From Bidens hawaiensis (lineage: Eukaryota > Streptophyta > Magnoliopsida > Asterales > Asteraceae), in NCBI GenBank assembly GCA_021521415.1, contig JAIQDT010001945.1:124001-188000 (forward strand): DNA of 64,000 nt. Direction: 5' to 3'. Below, piece after piece: positions 55,840 to 64,000 of this stretch (position 1 is the stretch's first letter; every line of letters starts with the position of its first letter). The notes beneath the pieces are model-generated. The model ran no database searches, was not told the DNA's origin, and saw nothing but the letters and a program-made list of their open reading frames with translations. The position numbers were made by a program, and so were the translations under genes.

Positions 55840-56867
55840 TGAAGAAACACTAAGTGACCCGGTGCAGATTATAGATAATCTGGGGGTTAAGTAATGTTTC
55901 CCACGAGAATGAGGTCCAACAGAGACGGTTGTTCTTCAGGGGACCTGCAAAACAAACACCGTAAGCTCGTCACTGAGAAGGGGGGGGGGGTTCCTCCTTG
56001 TGACCACCCTCCGGCGTGAGAATCAGACTAGGTTGCTCTGAATATAAGTGTATATTAAGAGATTGCTAGATAACAGGATAGCAGATGATCTTACCATTCC
56101 AAGATGTTGGAGTATTTATAGCCGAAGGTAGGTTTCCTAGAAGGTACAGCCGGCTGAATAGTATTCCTGTTCTACCAACAGTGGACTATGCACAGGCCAT
56201 ACTGGTTGGTGGATAGGTTACGGCCAACAGTAACTATGTCGGCTGCACTATTCCTCCAACTGTAGATTATGCACGTCCTACCTACTGTGGATTATACGCA
56301 GGCCATGCTGGTTGGTGAATAGGTTACGGCCAACAGTAACACTATTTCACCAACTGTAGGCTGCGAACGCCCTGCAGTAAGGGTTGGTGAGTAGGCAGCG
56401 GCTAATAGTGACAAACAGTTCTAGAGGGTGCTCCTCCTCGTACTGTTGTCGGTGAGCTGTCACCCTGTGATTGGCTCAAGGGCTGTTCTGGTCAGATTGT
56501 CTGTCCTATCCATACCTTGGTAGGTATAGTACAGAAGATCTTTCAGAATCATACGGACTGGCTCATTTTGGCGGGATTGTTCCCGTCTTGCTCATTCCTT
56601 CATGTGACTACTGAAGTATCTATTGTCTTGTGCGTGTAGCCCTGCTGTCTGCGGGTAGCCTTCCCTGATGGCTTGTATCCGCAACTGCGGGAACAGGCGG
56701 GGTACTTCACCATTGGGAGGCTTTCCCTGCGTGTACAGCTTGCGTACTGCGCGTAAGGTTCTCTGAGCATGGTGGGTCCTGCGGAAGCAGATGGCCTTTG
56801 CGCAGACGTCCCTGTTCAAGGTGAGTCTTGCGGGACCAACTGGGCTCTGCTGGAACCTACCTCTTCA
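55840..56867 (-). repeat. 5' LTR (right copy)
   Basis: 1028 bp. Drives gag-pol leftward. Six substitutions against the partner by eye (around 56094, 56139, 56367, 56420, 56480 and 56854). Confidence 0.95.
56113..56121 (-). promoter_or_regulatory. TATA box in the 5' LTR
   Basis: CTATAAATA on the minus strand inside the LTR, about 270 bp from its internal end. The genomic RNA would start near 56080-56090. Confidence 0.55.
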
Positions 56868-56872
56868 ATACC
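56868..56872. repeat. Target site duplication, right
   Basis: ATACC, identical to 44576-44580. Confidence 0.9.
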
Positions 56873-57004
56873 CTTTTACAGCATCCATAATTAAATAGAT
56901 TAATCGCTAACATAATTTGAAAAGTTAGTTCAGGAAGTTGTTATAAGATGAATAATAAAAGTATAGAACTGATATAAATGTAGTTGGGTTTTTGACATTT
57001 TGCG

Positions 57005-58004
57005 TATGTTTGGCAAAACTAGCTGGTGGGCCGGTGGCTGTTAGCTGGAAGCTGGTAGCTGGTAGTTGTAGCTGATAGCTGTTAGCTGTTAGCTGTAGTT
57101 TTTTAGATATATTTAGGTGTTTGGCAGAGTAGCTGGAGCTTATTAGATATATTTAGGTATTTTGCAGAGTAGCTAGAGCTTTTAATACAACTAATTGGGT
57201 GCCAGCGCGGTGCGGTGAAGCGCGCGTGAAACCTGACATCAACCGCATAATCAGTGTCGGTACGTGATTCACTTGATATTAGTTCATGCATAACCCGAAT
57301 GCAGAGTTGTACTTCGTGCAAAGATAGTAAGCGTGTAATCGATGGCGAAAATCAGGAAACAAAGCTAAAATATACAGTAATTTCAAATAGATAATTTTTA
57401 AACCAACCTCTTTTGATCTAAAACTCTTTCCTACCCGACACCGTTTTAATCTGAAACATCCTCTGACATGGTCCCTTTCAACTCAAAACCATACCGACAC
57501 GAACCGAGCTAAATTAACCTTTATTATCGACTCGTTCCGACCCTAATTTGGTCTTACACATGACCCGAGCTCGTCTGACTCAACTTGTTGCCAATCATAA
57601 TCGGTAAAGAAGTATATCAATATCATACTCAAATTAAAGAGAATAAAATACTCTTTTTTATGATGTAATTTGTTTAAAAAAATATTAACGTGTGTAAAAA
57701 TTATGGACTTTTAAATAGTCATGGGGGTAGTTAGTTTTGAATAAGGGTAAAATATGTAAATATTATATAAAATTACAAAAATTGATGAACGTTTAAGTAT
57801 CAAACTTGTAAATTCAAATGTAAAAGCTTGCAGCTTGTCTCAAACGACTAGTAGTAGCAGCGTTTAAAAAATGAGTTTTTTCTCATAATCTAAAAGCTTT
57901 AAGCTCCTTCAACCAAACAAGGCTTCTAATTGAGTATGAGTTTTTTATTAAAAACTTGAAGCTTGAAGCCCCCAAAAACTCGTAAAAGCTCCTTGCCAAA
58001 CATA
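57005..58004. mobile_element. TIR element, probably hAT-like MITE
   Basis: Ends TATGTTTGGCAA...TTGCCAAACATA with subterminal AGCT-rich words (GTTAGCTG, AAAAGCT). No clear target duplication and no transposase. The unit AGATATATTTAGGT...GCAGAGTAGCT is duplicated at 57105-57180. Confidence 0.6.
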
Positions 58005-58333
58005 AGTCAGTATTGGGTTAGTAACTTAGTATAAGTTTGGTTTAGTAATGGGAATCCCAACGGCCAATGTTTAAGGATATAGAGTTGGTTTTCAAACTAC
58101 GAAAAGGATATAATTATATTATGTGGGTAGGACCTGGAATAAATGAAGTTAATCTAATAAACTACAAATAACTATAGTAGTAGTAGTTATTATTATTATT
58201 ATTTAGTTTTGAAATAAAGTATAGTAATAATAATTATATAATTCTTCTTTTTATAGCGTTCAGTCAACGGAAACTAGATTTTAAAAATTCAAATTATAAT
58301 CTATTAGCCGATACTAATTCATATTTGCACTTA

Positions 58334-58494
58334 ACCATTGATAATTTTAACTTTCACTTTTATTGCTAAGAGCAATCTTTGTAACAGAATCATCATAGAA
58401 TTAAACTTAATTTCCACCTGATTTCTCTCGCAATGATAATTGTGATACCGGATTGCTCTTAACAACAAAAGTGAAAGTTAAGATTAACATTGGT
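58334..58494. repeat. Foldback repeat (possible MITE)
   Basis: Arms 58334-58377 and 58451-58494 are about 80% complementary (ACTTTCACTTTT / AAAAGTGAAAGT, AAGAGCAATC / GATTGCTCTT) around a 73 bp loop. Weaker inverted similarity extends to about 58285 and 58555. Confidence 0.55.
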
Positions 58495-58555
58495 CAAAAT
58501 GAATTTATGAATTGTTGTTATTGAGTAATAGGTCATATTTTGAATTATAAAAATC

Positions 58556-59292
58556 AAATTTTCCTATTTATTTCTTGAACGATTGAAATCTATAAAATTA
58601 TAAAAATGCTTAAAAATCTATAAAATTTAACCAAAGCAAACATTTATCCATAAAATTTTTTCACGTTATAAAATTCTTCCAGATCCATTTTCCCATATAT
58701 ATTCACAATCAACAAATGAAAAAGAACGTGTTAGCAAGACTGAAATATATATATTTTAGGACATGTAATGAAACGGTACTGTCTACCCGTTTTGATGGTT
58801 TAAACAAGAAAAACAAATAGTTTTGTTGGTGAGATAATTGTAAGGCATCTTATGTAGATCTATAAAATTATTGGTGTGTACATTTAGATTAATTCAGATT
58901 ATATAAAATGCTAATTTGGGTCCACTCAACTACGCAATAGATCAAAACACTTTACGTTTATAAAACTTTAAAGATTAAAAGGGTCTAAACAGGCCGACAC
59001 ACTCGTGAGCCGCGACCATTATTTCGTGACTCTTATCCTTCAAGAATCAAAAAAACATTGTTGACACTTGGTTATACCCTACCAGCAGTCGCTTTTTACA
59101 GTTTGATGCATCTTAAACCGAATAAATTTTTTTGTTAATAGTTTCCAATCTTTAAAAATCACGCAAACATGCATTAATTACTACTAATAAATACGTTACA
59201 TCTCAAATAGACTGGAAAAAAAAAAGAAATGGAAAATGACAGAAATTACACAATAATCTACTAAGCAAATGATACTTTCATCTATGACCAAA
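58556..59292. other. Intergenic, no gene seen
   Basis: Forms the 3' flank of the small membrane protein gene. No other feature supported. Confidence 0.5.
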
Positions 59293-59697
59293 TCAAACCG
59301 AGGGTAGAGTCGTACTTTCACCCTTTGAGCTACCTCTACGATTGGTCCCCACATAGAACACACCCATGGCTAAAAGAACCACAAATATAAAACCAAATAT
59401 TACACCCGCAATGGCTCCAGCTCCAACTCTATTCTCACTCTTGTCATTTCTTGGTCTCCTTTCCTCGGCTAGACTCGACTGAACCGTTGCCGCCATAGGC
59501 AACGGTGCACAACTAGACTCGTCACACGATCCATGAATGCTTGGCGGGTTTGATTTAGGATGGAAGAAGTTGTAGGCGGATGGCGAGAATGCCATTGGGT
59601 TTTCGTAAACGAGCCCATGGGGTGCTCTTTCTTGAGCTTTTGTGGTAGTGAGGGAAATGATAGTTAGAAAACTAAGGAAAACAAGTAGGGAATTCAT
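59293..59697 (-). CDS. Small plant type I single-pass membrane protein
   Basis: An intact single-exon 134-residue protein. Residues 1-21 form a signal peptide (MNSLLVFLSFLTIISL...TKA). The lumenal or apoplastic part has RAPHGLVYENP and FSPSAYNFFHP, words I recognise as conserved in a family of small uncharacterised plant membrane proteins, and a paired-cysteine stretch (SCDESSCAPLP). A Gly-rich transmembrane helix (about 92-116, GAGAIAGVIFGFIF...) is followed by a short basic, Ser-rich tail (TNRRGSSKG). Topology by the positive-inside rule is N-out/C-in at the plasma membrane or endomembranes. No enzyme motif is present and the function is unknown. No breaks; a real expressed gene is likely. 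Confidence 0.85.
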   Translation of the reverse strand: MNSLLVFLSFLTIISLTTTKAQERAPHGLVYENPMAFSPSAYNFFHPKSNPPSIHGSCDESSCAPLPMAATVQSSLAEERRPRNDKSENRVGAGAIAGVIFGFIFVVLLAMGVFYVGTNRRGSSKGESTTLPSV

Positions 59698-59755
59698 TGT
59701 ATTGTTCTAGGTTGCTTTGTGCTTTAGTGTGACTCAAATGCTTCAAGAGTTGGTG

Positions 59756-59766
59756 CATATATATAC
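59756..59766 (-). promoter_or_regulatory. TATA box of the small membrane protein gene
   Basis: On the minus strand GTATATATATG lies about 60 bp before the start codon, giving a short leader. Confidence 0.5.
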
Positions 59767-59769
59767 ATG

Positions 59770-61959
59770 TATGGTGTACATGCATATAAGGAGGGGGGTG
59801 TCTTTTCTTGTGTATTGGTGGTTGCTTAGGCCTCAATTTTCGTGATAGCATTAAACTCATGAAAAGGGAGCAAAATCATTGGGGCTTTTTTGATGTACAT
59901 TTATTTGTATATGCTAATAGCTAATACTTTTATACCCATCAATTGTAGTGTCTTTCTCTGTTGATAGGGGAGGATAAGCTAACTATGATCCTGAATTTCT
60001 GAAATAATATGAATTAGAACTGAAATTTGTGACGGCGTCATTGAATTTTGCGTATTCAGGTCAGCTTTGAGTAGAATGCGTGCAAAGTTTTAGTTAAAGA
60101 GGTTGGATTTGAGACGATGCTCTAATTGATTCATTGGGTTAAACCTCTTTATTTTTGTAGATATATTTAATTAGAAGGGAGAATTACACCTATTCTCTTC
60201 TAAACTTAAATTGAATATGAATGTTTTATGCTAAATTTAAAAGATGAAAGAGATAATGAGTGAAACAATAAAACTAGTGTAAACTTTTTTCTGTAGAATT
60301 TAATACTTATGAGAACTAATTTTTGTGTAGTCTTTTTTTTCCCGTCTCTTATGCTATATACATATATTGTATTCAAGCGCTTGTGTCGGTCATAACTTTT
60401 GAGGTTATGTTTGGTTTAGCCCTTCAACATGTAAACAAGACTTGTTTAATAACACACTAAACTCCTAGAAAAACTAAGCTTTGCGAGTAGTGATTTGAAA
60501 TTCAATTACTAAGTTACGTATTTTTATTAGTATTATGTTAAATAGTTTATAAGTGAGCTTGAAAATTTTAATATTGCACACTTTATATTATTATTTTATT
60601 AGTATTGTCTTTTAACTTTTTAGATAATTTTCATAATTGAGTGATTAATGCTTAGACAATTCGTGTGAATCTATAAGTAATGAATAGTTTTATTATTGAG
60701 ATCATTATAATTTAATCTAAATTATGGATTCGTAGGAAGGGAAAACAATAAGCATATGGGCTTTGCTTTTCTTAAAGGGCCAGCAAAGGTGATGCAATAA
60801 ATATAAACAATTTTTAAAAGTATATGTATTCATGGCATATGTGTGTGTGTAATTATAGTGTGATACCCTCTTTTGGCTTTGTATTGGCCTTCCACCATTA
60901 TTACAAGCGGGAACAACATGATCGACCTCAAATTAATGCACTCTTCCTTTAGTCCCCATTTAACCATTATAACTTCATTTTATTATTTTATTTTCGTTTG
61001 TTTTATAAGACTGGTTATTTATCTCATATGTCTAATGTTTAAGATCGTCTTATATTTCACTCTAAAACATTTGGTGGTAAGAGAGAATAAATCATAAGCT
61101 TATATATAATTAACAACGGTTTCCTATGTTATATGTCGTGAGGGTATTCATAATAGTTGAACCCGGTCTAAGTGTCCGAACCGAACTAAATCAGCTTGTT
61201 TGTGATCCAAACAGTTCGGTTCATGATTTAGTTTTCATGGTTTGGTTTTTACAATTTGGCGGTTTAATGGTCAAGTTTATTTTTAAAACTTTGAATTGGT
61301 CGTTTAAAATTTATTGTTTGTGTGTGTGTGTTTAATATTATCTTACGTCTATATAATATAACGATGAACATCTTCATCGTTTTAAATTTTCTGATACACA
61401 CAATAATGATTTGACAATAAAATAATATATTAACGTTTAAACTAACTGATATGGTTGACCCATCAAACATGCTCAGTTTGGTTTATTGTTTGCTGGAATC
61501 AAAATTCCACTTGACACAAACTTTTATTAAAAATCAGTTAGAAATTAGTCATGGTTACCTTTATGGGTCTTGAATCCCGAAAATGTTTACCACGTTATTA
61601 TCTACTCATAGTTACTCGATGAGTGTAAATATATACCAAGAATAACAAATTTGTTTTTACTCATATTTAAAAATGAATAAATAACTCTTAAATAGTAATA
61701 TAAATATGGAATTATGATGGGTCATTTTAACATTCACAAGAACATGAGTAAGTCACAAGATTTGTGCCACGCCACCATTCCCTTTAAATATGGTTTCACT
61801 TTCGACATACTCTTATGACTTATTAGAAATACAAAGTCAAATGTAGGAGGTGGAGTGGCTGCATAGGCAATCAATTTAAGGAAATTCTACACTGAAAGAA
61901 AGGGGATATTTTTTTTTTATTTTCTTTTTCAAATACCATTTATATTATTATTATTATTA
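59770..61959. other. Intergenic, no gene seen
   Basis: AT-rich. The stretch 61150-61300 has GGTTCGG/CCGAACC words like the fragment at 594-718 and may be another hAT-like relic. No coding domain recognised. Confidence 0.5.
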
Positions 61960-62238
61960 GACAAAATGGCAAAAGATGTCTTTTATGTTTGACTTTATTT
62001 TCATTAAACGTTCTTTAATGAAAGAAATAGCAAAAGGCATACATCATGTTTCAAATTCCTTTCACGTTACGTCCTTTGACACTAACCAAGTTAATTTTTT
62101 TCGTTAAATATAGTCATGTGCAAGGCACATAAGGGTCAATTTGTCTTTCTACTCTTGAGGGACTATTTGTGTAGATTGTTTAAAGTTTAGGAAAAAAATA
62201 AAAATTAATAAAGATTAAAATATATTTCTATTTCTCTC

Positions 62239-62286
<48 letters not shown>

Positions 62287-63123
62287 ATTCATCCCACCAT
62301 CCATCACCGGCTCACTCCAAAACACCCCGTCGCAACCACCACCTGTAACCAGCCACCCGTCGCCACCACTCGCCGCCAACACCCCGTCGCCACCACTTGC
62401 CGCGAACACCCCGTCGCCCAATTTCCGTCGTCGTCGGAGGGGTTGCCGAAGAAGCTGATGTCGAACCCCCAATTTCAGGTTCAATTTTGGATCTAGGGTT
62501 AGACATATACGACGGTTCAGTTTATTTGCTTCATAAAAAGATGGTCCGATTCATCCCTCTAGATCTAGGGTTTTTAATTTTGCTTCATCTTCATTTTTTA
62601 TCTGAACCGACGGTTCAGTTTTGTTGCCCCTGATGGTGGTTGTGGTGTTGGCGGCGAGTGGTGGCGACTGGGTGTGGAGGACTGCGAGTGGTTGTGGTGT
62701 TGGCGGCGAGTGGTGGCGTTTGGGTTTGGTGTGGTGGCCGATGGTGGTGACGTTGGGAGTTGATCGGAGTGGTTGTCGGTGGTGGAGTGAGCCGGAGAGT
62801 GGTGGCGACGGGGTGATTGAAGAAAGAAGAAGATGAAGAGAAGAAAGAATATGATGATGAAGAGAGAGAGAGAGAGAGAGAGAGTATTTTTTTTCTTTTT
62901 AAGTTTTAATTATTAACTATTAAATAATTATATAAAATTACAAAAATACCCTTAGGTGCCTTGCACATGATCATATTTAACGTGAAAAATTAACTGGGTT
63001 AGAGTTAAAGGACTTAACGTGAAAAGGATTTGATACATAAGTATGTTTTCTGATATTTTTTTTGCTAAAGGACGTCCACTGAAAAAACGATCAAACGTAA
63101 ATGGCGTCTTTTGCCATTTTGTC
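61960..63123. mobile_element. Mutator-like non-autonomous element with long TIRs
   Basis: Starts GACAAAATGGCAAAAGATGTC and ends with its complement. Inverted similarity extends about 190 bp (61960-62150 against 62940-63123; shared AGTCATGTGCAAGGCAC and AACGTGAAA). TTATTATTA flanks both sides (61951-61959 and 63124-63132), compatible with a 9 bp duplication, although the site is a TTA repeat. Inside are (CT)n (about 62249-62282) and (GA)n (about 62862-62884) runs around GC-rich sequence. Small frames there match nothing known. Confidence 0.68.
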
Positions 63124-63297
63124 TTATTATTATTATTATAGTAAAAAAATATATTAATGTATATATTTAGCTATTTTATAATGAGATTGTTAAAAATCCT
63201 TTAACCTTCTTTTTCCCGAAACTCTTGATAATTCATTGCTTTATTTTCAACTTTATATTGTATTAGGTTTTATCCCTCGTATTTCAAGGGTTGTTTT

Positions 63298-63700
63298 ATA
63301 TTTTTCATTTCTAATATTTATATATTTTTTTGAATTTTAATTTTATTTATTGTAAGAAAGCTAATAATATACTTATGGTTTGATGATAAAAGGGTTTCAC
63401 AAATAAAAAATATGTTATAACCCGTTTAAAAACTATCTAGGTTTGGTAAGACCCATAACTTTTTTTTTACTATAAAATTGTTTCTTAATTATAAATAATA
63501 TCTTTTTTTTAAATAAGATATTAATTTTTAGCATATCCCTATTTTATATGATTTTCATATCAAATATTTAATAAGATTAATTTTTAATTTAATGAGATTT
63601 TATAACCCGTTTAAGGGCTATCTGGATTTTGTGAGACTCATACCCGTGAATTCATGTCAAATGCATTAGAAGCCTCCATTACAAATAAATCAATTTGGTG
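63298..63700. repeat. Satellite-like dispersed repeat, copy 2
   Basis: Direct relative of 21378-21779 (shared TTGTAAGAAAG, TAATAATATACTTA, CATATCCCTATTTTATA, TTTTTAATTTAATGAGAT) with the same two-part internal structure. Confidence 0.6.
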
Positions 63701-64000
63701 ACTTGAGAGAAAGTGGGAAGCAATCAGAGAACTTTTAAATGTTTCGTTTATATATATTTAAAATTTTATTTTACTGTGAATCAATTTTCATCTTATAAAA
63801 TATAGAAATAATATCATATAACTTTGTCATTGAAACAATCATAGTTAAACTTCTTTTTGTATCTTAAATCAAACATATAGTTTCTTCTCTCAATCCTAGG
63901 ATGACAGTTTGGATGGCAATAAGAAAGAAATTAAAAATGGAAAACCCCAACTATTTTAGTTAAACTTGACATTTTGCATTTTTTGAGTTGCATTATATAT
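63701..64000. other. Window end, no gene seen
   Basis: AT-rich, no supported feature. Confidence 0.5.

Larger units (their letters stand above)
44581..56867 (-). mobile_element. Full-length Ty3/gypsy Tat-lineage LTR retrotransposon with antisense gene
   Basis: A 12.3 kb element on the minus strand. Exact 5 bp target duplication ATACC (44576-44580 and 56868-56872), LTRs of 1030 and 1028 bp, primer site inside the right LTR and polypurine tract inside the left one. Order in the element's own sense: 5' LTR, gag-protease, RT-RNase H-aRNase H-integrase, an antisense spliced gene, tandem repeats, 3' LTR. The second RNase H, absence of a chromodomain, and antisense gene between pol and the 3' LTR place it in the Tat branch (Retand/Grande-like). 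The LTRs differ by six substitutions and a G-run length by my count, so insertion is recent. A protease frameshift suggests this copy cannot move unaided. Confidence 0.93.

Noticed and set aside
57103..57321. 72-codon minus-strand ORF
   Set aside because: Built from the duplicated AGATATATTTAGGT unit of the TIR element; no domain.
58334..58494. MicroRNA precursor
   Set aside because: The arms are long but imperfect throughout, with a large loop and no evidence of a precise duplex; a MITE-type foldback is simpler.

Overview
The window is a stretch of plant nuclear genome, almost certainly a eudicot and probably Asteraceae. The plant call rests on GT-AG introns, Pol II TATA boxes, a CC-type glutaredoxin and plant transposon lineages. 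The family guess is inference from the style of the repeats and of the retroelement antisense gene. There are no bacterial operons, CRISPR arrays, rRNA genes or convincing functional tRNA genes. The sequence is AT-rich, gene-poor and dominated by nested transposable elements.

Layout. 1-4.4 kb: anonymous AT-rich DNA, a Helitron (2123-3505) and a Harbinger-type MITE with another MITE inside it. 4.6-7.3 kb: a multi-exon RING-CH (MARCH-type) membrane E3 ligase gene with an in-frame stop and introns full of MITEs. 8-13 kb: a CACTA-like remnant and a long T/G-biased simple-sequence tract interrupted by a polyadenylated retrocopy. 13.9-15.8 kb: a Harbinger/Pong-like element carrying only a Myb/SANT-type ORF. 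16-21.3 kb: two LTRs head to head (a 3.9 kb inverted repeat) beside a 5'-truncated chromovirus pol end. 22.4 kb: an intact CC-type (ROXY) glutaredoxin gene. 24.8-27.9 kb: a Tourist-like MITE and a non-autonomous LTR element with an initiator-Met-like primer site. 28-36 kb: a direct duplication of about 3.1 kb whose second copy carries a Harbinger MITE with an empty site visible in the first copy; a tRNA-related SINE lies between. 37-42.4 kb: a tandem duplication split by a solo LTR nested in a solo LTR. 43.4-43.9 kb: a hAT MITE.

44.6-56.9 kb is the most notable feature: a complete, young Ty3/gypsy element of the Tat type on the minus strand, with a 5 bp target duplication and nearly identical LTRs. 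It encodes gag-protease and RT-RNaseH-aRNaseH-integrase. Between pol and the 3' LTR it also carries an opposite-strand, five-exon gene with its own TATA box, four introns and a poly(A) signal. Splicing those introns joins one open frame of 885 codons ending in a coiled-coil region. Tandem repeats (3 x 97 bp and 2 x about 165 bp) flank this gene. The protease frame is broken by an apparent one-base loss in a C-run, so this copy is probably not autonomous.

56.9-64 kb: another TIR element, a foldback repeat, an intact small single-pass membrane protein gene (59.3-59.7 kb, minus), a Mutator-like element with about 190 bp TIRs, and a second copy of a satellite-like repeat also seen at 21.3 kb.

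Only two host genes look intact: the glutaredoxin and the small membrane protein. All coordinates, splice sites and identities were read by eye.
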